Source of the DNA: Lachnospiraceae bacterium
GTDB taxonomy: Bacteria > Bacillota > Clostridia > Lachnospirales > Lachnospiraceae
DNA length: 64,000 nucleotides
Direction of reading: 5' to 3'
Assembly: GCA_900168235.1 (NCBI GenBank)
Contig: FUZG01000001.1
Location: forward strand, 62,001-126,000
Part shown: positions 1 to 9,354 of the stretch, in pieces
Position numbering within the stretch: position 1 is the first letter of the stretch
How the letters are laid out: each line of letters starts with the position of its first letter
The notes under the pieces: generated by a model
The model's input: only the letters and a program-made list of their open reading frames with translations
What the model was told of the DNA's origin: nothing
Databases searched by the model: none
Made by a program: the position numbers and the translations under genes

Positions 1-17
1 GCTTCTCATAATTTGTT

Positions 18-1859
18 CTATTTATTATTTTTTCTGGCAGGCTTTCCTTTTTTCCAAAAAGGCTTCTTAGGCGGTATCAGATACTTTGGACCGTTTCCTA
101 TAAGATCCACTCTGTTCTCCTGCATGAGCGCTTCCTTAACAAGATCATAATTTTTCGGATCACGATACTGTAATAAAGCTCTCTGCTTCGCCTTTTCATG
201 AGGATTTCTCTCAACATAAACCTTGTTCATGGTGAGAGGATCTATACCTGTATAGTACATACATGTAGATACAGTTCCCGGTGTCGGATAAAAATCCTGC
301 ACCTGTTCAGGGTTCAAACGATGATCATGCAGATATACCGCAAGCTCTATCGCTTCTTTCATGGTACTTCCGGGATGCGAGGACATGAGATACGGCACCA
401 CATACTGCTCCATGCCGATCTTTTTATTAACCTTTTCAAATTCCTTTACAAAAGCATCATAAACAGAGGCAGATGGCTTACCCATTTCCTTAAGCACCGC
501 ATCCGACACATGCTCCGGTGCAACTCTCAGCTGCCCGCTCACATGATATTTGCAAAGCTCATAAAGAAATTCCTTATTTTTATCCGCCATGAGATAGTCA
601 AAACGGAATCCGGATCGTACAAAAACTTTCTTTACTCCCGGCAGATCACGAAGCTTTCTTAAGAGCTTCAGATAGTCGCTGTGATCCACCACCAGGTTCG
701 GACAAGGCTTCGGGAATAGACACTGCCTGTTTACACATGCCCCCTTTGTCAGCTGCTTATCGCATGCCGGACGTCTGAACTCAGATGTAGGACCTCCCAC
801 ATCATGAATATATCCCTTAAAGTCAGCATCCTCTATCATGCCCTTTGCTTCTTCTATGATAGACTCATGACTTCTCGCCTGAACGATACGCCCCTCATGG
901 AATGTCAACGCGCAGAAATTACATCCGCCGTAACATCCTCTGTTTGATGTGAGACTGAATTTTATCTCCTTTATCGCAGGGATCCCACCATCCTTGTCAT
1001 AAGAAGGATGGGAAGTTCTCATGTACGGAAGAGCGTATACATCATCCATCTCCATCATTGAGAGCGGCTTTGAGGGCGGATTCTGAACTACAAACATCGC
1101 CCCCGCATATGCTTCGTATATCCTATGAGCCGCAAACGGATCTGTATTCTGATACTGGATATGTACGCTTTCCGCAAAACTCCGGTTATCCTGAAGTATC
1201 TCTTCAAAATCCGGCAGCCTTATCGCATCATAAATATCCTCTTCTTTTCTGGTCTTATATACGGTTCCGTCTATCCAGGTAACATCCCGGATATCCATTC
1301 CCGATGAAAGGGCATCAGCGATCTCTACAATACTGCGCTCACCCATTCCGTAGGAGATCAGATCCGCACCGGACTCCAACAAAATAGAACGGCGCACACT
1401 GTCCGACCAATAGTCGTAATGCGCCATTCTCCGAAGGCTTGCTTCTATTCCGCCGATAATTATAGGCGTCTTCTTGAATGTCCTGCGAATAAGATTGCAG
1501 TAAACTATGACCGCCCGATCCGGGCGCTTACCCATTTCTCCGCCCGGACTATAATAGTCATATTTTCTGTGCTTCTTCGCTACGGTGTAGTGATTCACCA
1601 TGGAATCCATGTTTCCGCTGCTGACAAGAAATCCAAGCCGCGGCTCACCAAATTCCGCGATGCTCTCCGGTTTCTTCCAGTCGGGCTGACAGCACATGAC
1701 TACGCTGTAGCCCCGGGATACCAGTACCCGTGAGATAATCGCACTGCCAAAGCTGGGATGATCAACATACGCATCTCCAACCACATAAACAAAATCAGGC
1801 TGTACAATGCCCTGTTCTTCCATCTCCTGTCTGTTGACAGGTAAAAATCCTGATGCCAT
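18..1859 (-). CDS. YgiQ family radical SAM protein
   Basis: A 613-residue protein with the radical SAM cysteine motif CYGGCNFC near residue 315, which would hold a 4Fe-4S cluster that cleaves S-adenosylmethionine. An N-terminal B12-binding-like region precedes the radical SAM core, and the C-terminus is lysine-rich, as is usual for the YgiQ (UPF0313) family. The substrate of this family is not established. It is the last gene of a minus-strand cluster and starts 8 nt after the cytidylate-kinase-like gene. The sequence GCGGAG at the stop codon of that gene can serve as its ribosome site. Family assignment is firm; the reaction is unknown. Confidence 0.92.
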   Translation of the reverse strand: MASGFLPVNRQEMEEQGIVQPDFVYVVGDAYVDHPSFGSAIISRVLVSRGYSVVMCCQPDWKKPESIAEFGEPRLGFLVSSGNMDSMVNHYTVAKKHRKYDYYSPGGEMGKRPDRAVIVYCNLIRRTFKKTPIIIGGIEASLRRMAHYDYWSDSVRRSILLESGADLISYGMGERSIVEIADALSSGMDIRDVTWIDGTVYKTRKEEDIYDAIRLPDFEEILQDNRSFAESVHIQYQNTDPFAAHRIYEAYAGAMFVVQNPPSKPLSMMEMDDVYALPYMRTSHPSYDKDGGIPAIKEIKFSLTSNRGCYGGCNFCALTFHEGRIVQARSHESIIEEAKGMIEDADFKGYIHDVGGPTSEFRRPACDKQLTKGACVNRQCLFPKPCPNLVVDHSDYLKLLRKLRDLPGVKKVFVRSGFRFDYLMADKNKEFLYELCKYHVSGQLRVAPEHVSDAVLKEMGKPSASVYDAFVKEFEKVNKKIGMEQYVVPYLMSSHPGSTMKEAIELAVYLHDHRLNPEQVQDFYPTPGTVSTCMYYTGIDPLTMNKVYVERNPHEKAKQRALLQYRDPKNYDLVKEALMQENRVDLIGNGPKYLIPPKKPFWKKGKPARKNNK

Positions 1860-1867
1860 AAAAATAA

Positions 1868-2473
1868 TTACTCCGCTATATTTTTGATCGCATCAACCAG
1901 AATATCCACGCACTTTTCATACCCAAGCGTACCTGTATTAAGGCTGATGTCACAATCATGATAGTCACCAAAGTGATGACCTGTGTAAGTTTTATAGTAA
2001 GTCGCTCTGCGATCGTCTCTCTTTGCAAGATACTTTTTAAGATCCATATTTCCGTTCTCGGCGATCTCAGCTGCTCTCTTCAGCCTGTGTTCCCGATCTG
2101 CATAAAGGAAAATACGGAACACAGGAACTCCTGCTTCTTTAAGAATGGTATTTGAGCATCGTCCGATTATGATGCATGGTTCTTTTGAAAGCTCCATGAT
2201 AACTTCCTTCTGAGCTTTATAAATAGCATCGGATGCGCTCTCATATGTAACAGGATTCAGAAGATTTGTCACAAATCTCTCTGCCTTATTAACCTGCTCT
2301 CCATCCTTTTTAATATCTTCTTCGGAATATCCTGACGCTTCTGAAGTCTTTTTTACGAAATCTCTGTCATAGAACGGGATTCCAAGCTTCTCCTCAAGTC
2401 CTCTTGCGATAGAACGACCGCCTGCGCAGTACTCTCTCGAAATTGTAATGATCGGATATCTTTTCTCACTCAT
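1868..2473 (-). CDS. Cytidylate kinase-like family protein
   Basis: A 201-residue P-loop-type protein of the cytidylate-kinase-like family (PF13189). The N-terminus reads ITISREYCAGGRSIARGLEE, the altered phosphate-binding loop typical of this group, followed by YDRDFV. The C-terminal half carries basic patches (KRDDRRATYY) like the lid of nucleoside monophosphate kinases. Members are widespread in Clostridia and are distinct from the essential Cmk, so CMP kinase activity should not be assumed. It lies 5 nt downstream of the NUDIX gene and 8 nt upstream of the YgiQ gene, which suggests one transcript. Confidence 0.85.
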   Translation of the reverse strand: MSEKRYPIITISREYCAGGRSIARGLEEKLGIPFYDRDFVKKTSEASGYSEEDIKKDGEQVNKAERFVTNLLNPVTYESASDAIYKAQKEVIMELSKEPCIIIGRCSNTILKEAGVPVFRIFLYADREHRLKRAAEIAENGNMDLKKYLAKRDDRRATYYKTYTGHHFGDYHDCDISLNTGTLGYEKCVDILVDAIKNIAE

Positions 2474-2478
2474 TTTTT

Positions 2479-3009
2479 TTACTCTCTTCCCACAATATTT
2501 CCGCGCTCGTTTTCAAGCGCAAGTTTTATCCTTCTGTCATGAAGGAACATTCCCTTTTTACCAAGCTCTGTTATCTCATCCTCTGTCGCCAGACGGAATC
2601 CGATCGCTTCTTCTTTCTGAAGCTTCACATCATCTTCTGTAAAATCCAAGTGAAAATGATAGATATCTGCGAAGTAGTTATCTCCGCTTTCCGCATCGTC
2701 ATTTCTATAAGAATAGATCGGTGTCGGTTCACATCCGGACACATCAAGACCTACTTCTTCCATAGTTTCCCTGCACACGGAACGGAATGAATCCTCACCT
2801 GCCTGAGCACCGCCTCCGGGGATCTCCCACGCTCCCGCTGCCCACTTTTTATCAAGTGAACGCTGAGTAATAAGGAAACGATGATCCTGATTTTCGATCA
2901 GCGCAAGCGCATAGAGCATGTACTGGTCCGGCGCCAGCTTCGCCTTTCTAGGAAGGCGAAGTCCGGTCTCTTTCCGGTCCCTGTCATAGATGTCGATTTC
3001 TTCTGCCAT
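2479..3009 (-). CDS. NUDIX hydrolase
   Basis: The Nudix box is complete: a glycine, five residues, Glu, seven residues, then RETMEEVGL, fitting GX5EX7REUXEEXGU. It should bind Mg2+ and cleave a nucleoside diphosphate linked to another moiety; the substrate cannot be read from sequence. I place the start at the ATG at 3009, preceded by GGAG six bases upstream, rather than at the in-frame TTG at 3021, which overlaps that ribosome site. First gene of a cluster with the cytidylate-kinase-like and YgiQ genes. Confidence 0.88.
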   Translation of the reverse strand: MAEEIDIYDRDRKETGLRLPRKAKLAPDQYMLYALALIENQDHRFLITQRSLDKKWAAGAWEIPGGGAQAGEDSFRSVCRETMEEVGLDVSGCEPTPIYSYRNDDAESGDNYFADIYHFHLDFTEDDVKLQKEEAIGFRLATEDEITELGKKGMFLHDRRIKLALENERGNIVGRE

Positions 3010-3181
3010 AACCCTCTCCAAATACGAATCAATTTATATAATGATGCTTTTGAAGCGCGTTTACTGCATAACAGCTGCGCATCTCATAGCATCAGTAACG
3101 GGTGCTCTCGTGAGTACCGCAGACCCATTTTATTACAGAAAATAAAGTATTTCCACTTTTTTAGTAATAAATGCGCACAAA

Positions 3182-3211
3182 AGACGGTCCGCAATCATAT
3201 GCGGACCGTCT
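3182..3211 (-). terminator. Rho-independent terminator after the small membrane peptide gene
   Basis: A perfect 10-bp stem GACGGTCCGC/GCGGACCGTC (11 bp counting the outer A-T pair) with an 8-nt loop. On the minus strand it is followed by TTTTGTG. It closes the xfp / 43-residue peptide transcript. Confidence 0.75.
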
Positions 3212-3247
3212 CTGATCATCATATAAAATTTTTAGACTGATATATTA

Positions 3248-3379
3248 TTAGTTTTCATCACGTTTATCATCAGCTGCAACAGCTGCTGAAACACCTGCAA
3301 CTACCGCAAAAATAATAAGCAGTGTGATGAGAACCATAGCTCCAAATACGCCTAATGCAATCGCTACCCCTGTGCTCAT
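3248..3379 (-). CDS. Small single-span membrane peptide (43 aa)
   Basis: A short open frame, ATG to TAA, encoding 43 residues. It starts MSTGVAIALGVFG, continues with a strongly hydrophobic stretch (residues 4-37, rich in A, V, I, L and G) and ends in a charged tail ADDKRDEN. This fits a one-helix membrane peptide with a charged C-terminus. A strong ribosome site, GGGAGG, lies 7 nt before the ATG, a candidate -10 (TATACT) lies at 3433-3438, and a clear terminator follows. The gene is downstream of phosphoketolase. I do not recognise a named family. The start, ribosome site and terminator together make it more convincing than a random short frame. Confidence 0.6.
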   Translation of the reverse strand: MSTGVAIALGVFGAMVLITLLIIFAVVAGVSAAVAADDKRDEN

Positions 3380-3497
3380 ACCGTATCCTCCCAACTTCTC
3401 TCTATAAAGCCGATATCCCTTCGTTAATAAAAAGTATACTCTCTTTCAGACTCAAATTAAAGGCAAGATATGGTACAAAATTCCGCACACGATTTTT

Positions 3498-5885
3498 TTA
3501 GTTGAGTCCTGTCCACTTCCACTCAGCAACTTCCGGCATATCTACACCGTAATCATCGATATACTGCTTGTGCTCAACAAGCTTGTCTCTCATCTGCTGC
3601 ATGAGTGCTGCGCCCTTATTGCCGAGCTCAGGCATGTGCTTCAGTGCTGCAAGTACCAGATGGAATCTGTCGATATGGTTCTGTACACGCATATCGAACG
3701 GAGTTGTGATAGTACCCTCTTCATGATAGCCGTATACATGCATGTCGCGGTTGTGACGTGTGTATGTAAGCTCATGGATAAGCTTCGGATATCCGTGGAA
3801 TGCAAAGATTACCGGCTTATTCTTTGTGAAGATAGAATCATAGTCAACGTCTGTGAGACCGTGCGGGTGCTGCTCATCATTCTCAAGCTTCATAAGGTCA
3901 ACTACGTTTACGAAACGGATCTTGAGATCAGGCATTGCTCTGTGAAGGATATCTACTGCTGCAAGAGCTTCTTGTGTAGGAGTCTCACCGCATCCTGCCA
4001 TAACTACATCCGGCTCTTCACCGTGATCATTAGAAGCCCACTCCCAGATGCTGATACCCTGTGTGCAGTGCTTTACAGCCTGCTCCATTGTGAGCCACTG
4101 AGGTCTCGGATGCTTACTTGTAACGATAGCATTTACATAGTTCTTGCTCTTCAGGCAGTGATCCATTGTGGAGAGCAGGCAGTTTGTATCAGGCGGAAGA
4201 TAGATGCGTACTACGTCTGCCTTCTTATTTGCGATATGATCCAGGAATCCCGGATCCTGATGTGTGAATCCGTTATGATCCTGCTGCCATACGTTGGATG
4301 AAAGAACGAGGTTCAGTGAAGAGATCGGTCTTCTCCATGACAGATCGTTGCAGACCTTGAGCCACTTTGCATGCTGTGAAGCCATAGAATCGATAATTCT
4401 GATAAATGCCTCGTAGCTTGCGAAGAAACCGTGACGGCCTGTAAGGATATAGCCCTCGAGCCAGCCTTCGCACATATGCTCTGAAAGCATGGAGTCCATA
4501 ACTCTTCCGTCAGCTGTCATGTGATCGTCGATCTTGTCATCAGACTCGTTGTTCCAGTTACGGTTCTCAACCTGGAATACGTTCTGCAGACGGTTTGAAG
4601 CAGTCTCATCCGGTCCGAAGATACGGAAGTTCTTATTTTTATCATTCAGCTTGTAAACGTCACGAAGATATGTTCCGAGGTTGATCATGTCCTGACCGTC
4701 TGTCTCGCCCGGTGCCTTTACGTCAAATGCGTAATCACGGAAGTCAGGAAGACGAAGATCACGAAGGAGCTTACCGCCGTTTGCGTGAGGATTTGAACCG
4801 ATCCTGCGGTCTCCCTTAGGAGCAAGCTCACGAAGCTCAGGAATAAGTCTGCCGCCCTCGTCAAAGAGCTCCTCAGGCTTGTAGCTCTCAAGCCAGTCCT
4901 TCAGGATGTCCATGTGCTCCGGCTTATCCATCATGATCGGAACCTGATGTGCTCTCCATGAACCCTCGATCTGCTCACCGTCAACTACCTTCGGACCTGT
5001 CCATCCCTTCGGTGTGCGGAGAACGATCATCGGCCACTGAGGACGTGTTGTATCGCCTGTCTCTCTTGCATGCTTCTGGATAGCGTGGATCTCATCCATA
5101 ACTGTATCAAGAGTCTCAGCCATAGCGCGATGCATAGTCATCGGATCATCGCCCTCTACAAAGTAAGGCTTCCATCCGCATCCCTTAAGGAACATCTCGA
5201 GTTCTTCATGAGAAATACGTGAAAGAATTGTAGGATTTGCGATCTTGTATCCGTTCAGGTGAAGTATAGGAAGAACTGCACCGTCTCCTACAGGATTGAT
5301 GAACTTATTGCACTGCCAGCTTGTTGCGAGAGGTCCTGTCTCTGCCTCACCGTCACCTACTACGCAGGCTGCTACGAGATCCGGATTATCAAAAATAGCA
5401 CCGCAGGCATGAGCGATAGAATAACCAAGCTCACCACCCTCGTGGATAGAACCCGGTGTCTCAGGTGCTACGTGGCTGGAAATACCACCTGGGAAAGAGA
5501 ACTGCTTGCAAAGCTTCTTCATACCCTCAACATCCTGACTGATATTCGGATATACTTCGCTGTAAGTTCCCTCAAGATATGTATTTGCTACAAAGAAGTT
5601 TCCGCCGTGACCGGGTCCTGAGATCAGGATCATATCCTGGTCATACTTCTTGATCACGCGGTTTAAGTGAACATATATAAAGTTCTGTCCGGGTACTGTT
5701 CCCCAGTGTCCTACGATCTTTTTCTTTACCTGCTCCTTCTTAAGCGGCTCACGAAGAAGCGGATTGTCCAGCATATAAAGCTGTGCTGCTGCAAGATAGT
5801 TTGTTGCTCGCCAGTAGGCGTTCATTTTCTCCAGATATTCATCTGTCAGCGGTCCCTTTTCAACGCACTCAAATGTGTCTCCCAT
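3498..5885 (-). CDS. xfp: Phosphoketolase (xylulose-5-P / fructose-6-P)
   Basis: A 795-residue thiamine-diphosphate enzyme of normal length for the XFP family. It splits xylulose 5-phosphate (and often fructose 6-phosphate) with phosphate to acetyl phosphate plus glyceraldehyde 3-phosphate or erythrose 4-phosphate. Visible family features are [11 protein letters not shown] near the N-terminus, the GPGHGG segment, the ThDP-binding [16 protein letters not shown] segment, and HQDPGFLDH in the second half. The ribosome site AAGGAGAGG precedes the ATG. Upstream lie a consensus promoter and a perfect Rex-type operator, suggesting control by the NADH/NAD+ ratio. It is transcribed alone or with the 43-residue peptide gene. 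No acetate kinase or phosphotransacetylase gene is in the window. Confidence 0.96.
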   Translation of the reverse strand: MGDTFECVEKGPLTDEYLEKMNAYWRATNYLAAAQLYMLDNPLLREPLKKEQVKKKIVGHWGTVPGQNFIYVHLNRVIKKYDQDMILISGPGHGGNFFVANTYLEGTYSEVYPNISQDVEGMKKLCKQFSFPGGISSHVAPETPGSIHEGGELGYSIAHACGAIFDNPDLVAACVVGDGEAETGPLATSWQCNKFINPVGDGAVLPILHLNGYKIANPTILSRISHEELEMFLKGCGWKPYFVEGDDPMTMHRAMAETLDTVMDEIHAIQKHARETGDTTRPQWPMIVLRTPKGWTGPKVVDGEQIEGSWRAHQVPIMMDKPEHMDILKDWLESYKPEELFDEGGRLIPELRELAPKGDRRIGSNPHANGGKLLRDLRLPDFRDYAFDVKAPGETDGQDMINLGTYLRDVYKLNDKNKNFRIFGPDETASNRLQNVFQVENRNWNNESDDKIDDHMTADGRVMDSMLSEHMCEGWLEGYILTGRHGFFASYEAFIRIIDSMASQHAKWLKVCNDLSWRRPISSLNLVLSSNVWQQDHNGFTHQDPGFLDHIANKKADVVRIYLPPDTNCLLSTMDHCLKSKNYVNAIVTSKHPRPQWLTMEQAVKHCTQGISIWEWASNDHGEEPDVVMAGCGETPTQEALAAVDILHRAMPDLKIRFVNVVDLMKLENDEQHPHGLTDVDYDSIFTKNKPVIFAFHGYPKLIHELTYTRHNRDMHVYGYHEEGTITTPFDMRVQNHIDRFHLVLAALKHMPELGNKGAALMQQMRDKLVEHKQYIDDYGVDMPEVAEWKWTGLN

Positions 5886-6009
5886 TGTCCTCTCCTTATT
5901 CCCATGGTACCGTTGGGCAAAGCTGTATCCGGTTTATCCATGTGTCATTTTTTTAACGATCCGATTGTACTATAGGACCGTGCACGAGAACAACGGCACA
6001 AAACCACAA

Positions 6010-6051
6010 ATTATACTGTTAAATAACACGTATTTGTGAAAAGATTCACAA
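6010..6051 (-). promoter_or_regulatory. xfp promoter with Rex-type operator
   Basis: On the minus strand a perfect -10 TATAAT (6010-6015) lies 19 nt from a -35 TTCACA (6035-6040). The -35 is part of a perfect palindrome TTGTGAA-N4-TTCACAA at 6034-6051, which matches the published Gram-positive Rex operator consensus. A repressor there would block the -35. The same 18-mer also contains TGTGA-N6-TCACA, the Crp-type consensus, so a Crp/Fnr protein is the main alternative. A second possible promoter (TTGTTC, 18 nt, TACAAT) lies at 5964-5993. Leader length from the first promoter is about 118 nt. Confidence 0.7.
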
Positions 6052-6169
6052 TACATCTTTTGTGCGTACAAGTTATCTTGTGTCTGACAATTTGTACACA
6101 TCCCCTTTTTACGGGCGTTTCCGTACGGACAACCGCTTTTTCAGCATTTAAAATACAACTTATTCTTCG

Positions 6170-7093
6170 TTAAATTGCCGAAATATTGGCGCTTTCCGGC
6201 TTCTCCTTTCCCGAGATCAGGACAAGCATCATAAATATCAGCAAAAAACCCGCCGCATCGGCTATCGTGAACGGACTTTTTAAAACTGTTGTGGATATAA
6301 CAGCAGCTGTTACCGGTTCGGCAAAGCTGTATAATATGCCTTTTTCCGGTCCGATCATGTTTACACCTTTTATATAAGAGGTGAAAGCAAGTACATTTCC
6401 GACCAGCACCACAAACGCGACTCCGAGGATGCCTATCAGATTAGGGACGTAATGTATCTTCCATGACTGGAATACCAGTGCAAAGAATGAACCGCCCATG
6501 AGAAATGCCCATGCCTGTAATAAAGTCACCGGATACTTTTTAAGTAGATTTGCAGGGATCACGTTATATATCATTACGCAAAATGCGCTGGTGATTCCTG
6601 TCACTATAGCAGCCGGGGATATGGACAGGGAATTTAGATTTCCGTGAGTCGCAATGCACAGGACTCCGGCGAGCGCCAGAACGATGCTCAGTATCTGTTT
6701 TTTACCGGGAAGCTTTCTCCTGCCGAGACATCCTGCCGCCAGGATAAAAACAGGTGAAGTGTTCTGAAGGATAGTTCCGATAGCTGCCGACGACAGCTGG
6801 ATAGTCAGGAAATAAGTGAACTGACAGAATGAAACGCCGAGGAGACCATATATAACAGTCTCCGCAGCGTTTCTCTTGGTCTTCCAGGGATCTATAACAA
6901 GTTCTGCTCCATATCTTACGAGACACCAGATAAGCAGGACTACTCCTGCGATCCCGAGTCGGAGCGGCACAAGCCACCTGCTGTCCATACCCTGTACATC
7001 GAAAAGATATTGTCCGACGGAGCCGGAGATTCCCCAGCACGCCCCGCCGAATGTTGTTAATATCGCACCTTTAACGTTTTTACTCATACTCAT
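6170..7093 (-). CDS. EamA/DMT-superfamily transporter
   Basis: A 307-residue polytopic membrane protein with about ten hydrophobic segments in two repeats, the EamA pattern. Typical features are TFGGACWGISG at the N-terminus and LLGVSFCQFTYFLTI plus an AEPVTA segment in the repeats. The family exports or imports amino acids, nucleosides and other metabolites; the substrate here is unknown. Its start overlaps the stop of the CDF exporter gene by 4 nt (ATGA), so the two are translationally coupled. No clear ribosome site is present, which fits coupling. Confidence 0.88.
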   Translation of the reverse strand: MSMSKNVKGAILTTFGGACWGISGSVGQYLFDVQGMDSRWLVPLRLGIAGVVLLIWCLVRYGAELVIDPWKTKRNAAETVIYGLLGVSFCQFTYFLTIQLSSAAIGTILQNTSPVFILAAGCLGRRKLPGKKQILSIVLALAGVLCIATHGNLNSLSISPAAIVTGITSAFCVMIYNVIPANLLKKYPVTLLQAWAFLMGGSFFALVFQSWKIHYVPNLIGILGVAFVVLVGNVLAFTSYIKGVNMIGPEKGILYSFAEPVTAAVISTTVLKSPFTIADAAGFLLIFMMLVLISGKEKPESANISAI

Positions 7094-8253
7094 GTTTCTG
7101 TAAAATCTGAATCCATTGCCACGTGAAGCTCATAACCCGGGTACTTTTCCTGAACTTTTTTCAGGGTTTCGTTGTATAAAGTCTTTCTGTCCGGTGTATT
7201 AAAGCTGAATACCATATCGAAACGGATCTCACGCCGTTCATCACTTATATAAAAGCCGTGCATGCCGACGATATTTGGATCCTGCATGACAATGCTCCGG
7301 ATATCTTCACGCACCTGTATGACACGGGTATCCTTCGTATTTATGGAATAAACACCTACTGCCGTGAGGATAACGTGATGTTTTTCAAAAACTGCTGCGG
7401 TGATCCGGCGTATCAGATCGTCGAGTTCATCTGCTGAGTAGCTGTCCGGCACTTCAATATGAATGGAGCCGTTAAAGGTATCAGGTCCATAGTTATTAAG
7501 CACCAGGTCATAGGCACCGGATACATCAGGAAAGCTCTTTACCGTCTTCTTTATAGAATTTACAAGGTCAAGCTCTGCTCTCTCTCCAAGGATCTCAGAA
7601 AGTGTAGATTTCAGCATATCCAGACCTGATTTTATGATGACGATAGAGATCACAGCACCGAGCCACGCCTCCAATGAGACATGGAAAAATATAAATATGA
7701 CCGTTGCCACAAGAGTCGATGCAGATATAACAGCATCAAGAGTCGCATCTGCACCCGAATTTATAAGGGAATCAGAATTTACTGCCTCACCCGTTTTCTT
7801 TACAAAGCGTCCCAACACGATCTTTACTACTACTGCGACCGCAACGATCACAAGTGTTACCCCTGTGTAATCCGGCACTTCCGGCTCAATTATCTTTTTT
7901 ATAGATTCTGTGAGGGATGTGATGCCGGCATACAGCACGATAACAGATATTATCATTGCCGTAAGGTATTCGATACGCCCGTAACCAAAGGGATGCTTTC
8001 TGTCAGGGTCTTTTCCTGCGAGCTTTGTTCCGACTATCGTGATAAGGGATGATCCTGCATCCGAGATATTATTTACCGCATCAAGTACGATGGCGATGGA
8101 ATGAGACATGATACCGACCACAGCCTTGAACAGCGCGAGAAATACGTTCGCCGCTATTCCTATGATACTGGTCCGTACTATTATCCTGTCTCTTTGTTTC
8201 TTTTCTTCGTCTCTGCTTTCAAGAGCCCTCTTTGTTTCTGTAAGTGATCCCAA
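7090..8253 (-). CDS. Cation diffusion facilitator (CDF) metal exporter
   Basis: A 387-residue CDF transporter: six membrane helices, the family motif HPFGYGRIEYL after helix 2, and a cytoplasmic C-terminal domain repeated by a second ferredoxin-like stretch. The membrane metal site reads NxxxD in helix 2 (within DAVNNISDAG) and DxxxD in helix 5 (within SGADATLDA) instead of the Zn-type HxxxD. That points to manganese or iron rather than zinc, by inference. The start is TTG, with AAAGGAGG 6 nt upstream. An inverted repeat lies just ahead at 8281-8301. First gene of the pair with the EamA transporter. Confidence 0.9.
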   Translation of the reverse strand: MGSLTETKRALESRDEEKKQRDRIIVRTSIIGIAANVFLALFKAVVGIMSHSIAIVLDAVNNISDAGSSLITIVGTKLAGKDPDRKHPFGYGRIEYLTAMIISVIVLYAGITSLTESIKKIIEPEVPDYTGVTLVIVAVAVVVKIVLGRFVKKTGEAVNSDSLINSGADATLDAVISASTLVATVIFIFFHVSLEAWLGAVISIVIIKSGLDMLKSTLSEILGERAELDLVNSIKKTVKSFPDVSGAYDLVLNNYGPDTFNGSIHIEVPDSYSADELDDLIRRITAAVFEKHHVILTAVGVYSINTKDTRVIQVREDIRSIVMQDPNIVGMHGFYISDERREIRFDMVFSFNTPDRKTLYNETLKKVQEKYPGYELHVAMDSDFTET

Positions 8254-8280
8254 TGTTGTCCTCCTTTATATAGTCATGAT

Positions 8281-8301
8281 CTATAAGGGTATCTCTTATA
8301 G
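8281..8301. promoter_or_regulatory. Perfect inverted repeat ahead of CDF gene
   Basis: CTATAAG, seven nucleotides, CTTATAG. It sits 12 nt upstream of the ribosome site of the CDF gene, so a metal-responsive repressor site is possible. No known operator consensus was matched. Confidence 0.3.
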
Positions 8302-8312
8302 GCATCAAATAT

Positions 8313-8336
8313 GCCTGCCGGATGATTCCGACAGGC
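8313..8336 (-). terminator. Hairpin after phosphopantetheinyl transferase gene
   Basis: A 9-bp stem (one G-U pair) GCCTGCCGG/CCGACAGGC with a 6-nt loop, immediately after the stop at 8345 on the minus strand. The following U-run is weak, so termination is likely but not certain. Confidence 0.4.
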
Positions 8337-8344
8337 CATTGCCG

Positions 8345-9055
8345 CTACTTCTCTGTTACGATGGTAACCGCCCAGTGTTCTCCATCTTTTTCAAATTCTA
8401 TAGGATACATATAAAGCTTATCATCATAATTAAAGCACTGAACCGCTTCATGCGGCGGCTCGGAATAATCAAATGTCGTGCAGACTTCAAGGTCTTCCTC
8501 TGTTTCACAGCTTTCCATTTCCATAACGAACTTTCCATAGGGGGCTGCATCGAATTTCAGTCCGTCTTTCAGACCGCCGCCAAGCATCTTTCCGTAGGCC
8601 TCTTTTGCCGTCCACAGGAAAAAGAACAGTCTTGAACGCTTTTTAGGGTCATGTGCGAGTGAATTAAGAAGATCATTTTCTTTTTCGCTGAAAAATCTCG
8701 CCGCCAGTGATGCGTTCCAGTCAACGACCCGCTCTATGTCAGCACCGATACGTGTCGATTCTGATTCTGCAAGGAGCACCCCCTGCTGTTTATGTGATAA
8801 TGAAAAGAAATATGAACCGCTTTTTATCTCAGGCTTTCCATCATCACGGATCACCATGTCATCCCACGACAGATCGTGCCGGTTTAATGAGTCCCAAAGC
8901 ATCATTCCCGCAAGGATACTGACTCTTTTTCCTTCTTCTGAACGTATCCTGTCTGCTTTTTCTTTTCTGAATTTTGGCAGGAATCGGTAATTCTGCCGGA
9001 ATATCTTGTCTTTATATTCTGATGTCAGATGTATGGTCCAGAAAATTTCATTCAT
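8345..9055 (-). CDS. 4'-phosphopantetheinyl transferase (Sfp type)
   Basis: A 236-residue Sfp-family enzyme that moves phosphopantetheine from CoA to a serine of a carrier protein. Motifs in order are FSLSHK, then IGADIERV (Mg2+-binding Asp and Glu), then FFLWTAKEAYGKMLGGGL, the family's (W/F)-x-x-KE-x-x-x-K signature. Length is normal. No polyketide or peptide synthetase gene lies in the window, so its carrier partner is elsewhere. It is transcribed divergently from the TagA-fusion gene, with a repeat element between them. A TATAAT at 9142-9147 (minus) may be its -10; a small palindrome GACCGGACGGTC follows at 9120-9131. Confidence 0.9.
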   Translation of the reverse strand: MNEIFWTIHLTSEYKDKIFRQNYRFLPKFRKEKADRIRSEEGKRVSILAGMMLWDSLNRHDLSWDDMVIRDDGKPEIKSGSYFFSLSHKQQGVLLAESESTRIGADIERVVDWNASLAARFFSEKENDLLNSLAHDPKKRSRLFFFLWTAKEAYGKMLGGGLKDGLKFDAAPYGKFVMEMESCETEEDLEVCTTFDYSEPPHEAVQCFNYDDKLYMYPIEFEKDGEHWAVTIVTEK

Positions 9056-9208
9056 ATTGTACTGCCCCTTCGTACAACGCTAATGCGCATATCCCTTAAC
9101 CCACTTACGCCTTCTTTCCGACCGGACGGTCTTGCTTTCCTATTATACTACTCATATATAGTCTTTACCTTATTGTATTCATATTTTTTATGTTTTTTCT
9201 TTGTTTAC

Positions 9209-9354
9209 GTTACTGTTCACTCGCTTACAGCTCGCTCCAGTAACGGATTTTGCCAATTAAATCGCCTCTGGCGATGGGCAAAATCCAATGGCTCGCCTTC
9301 GTTATTGGGGCATAACTGCGCAGCGTAGTGCGCAGTTTGCCTCTGAACAGTAAC
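9209..9354. repeat. MITE-like structured repeat with terminal inverted repeats
   Basis: Perfect 11-bp terminal inverted repeats GTTACTGTTCA (9209-9219) and TGAACAGTAAC (9344-9354) enclose about 125 nt. The pair is flanked by direct repeats TTGTTTAC (8 bp; 10 bp if the next two bases count) at 9201 and 9355, which look like a target duplication. Inside are a 10-bp hairpin with a nested stem (9245-9286) and a 9-bp hairpin AACTGCGCA/TGCGCAGTT (9314-9337). No coding frame is present. A related element lies at 28035-28163 and a short one with the same ends at 34107-34171. Confidence 0.7.

Noticed and set aside
3570-4301. Long open frame opposite the phosphoketolase gene
   Set aside because: It lies wholly antisense to xfp, is cysteine-rich, has no ribosome site and no recognisable domain. 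Similar frames opposite lacZ, leuS and the EF-G gene were rejected for the same reason.
6034-6051. Crp site at the xfp promoter
   Set aside because: The 18-mer also fits the Crp consensus, but the exact TTGTGAA-N4-TTCACAA form and the metabolic role of the gene fit Rex better; kept only as an alternative.
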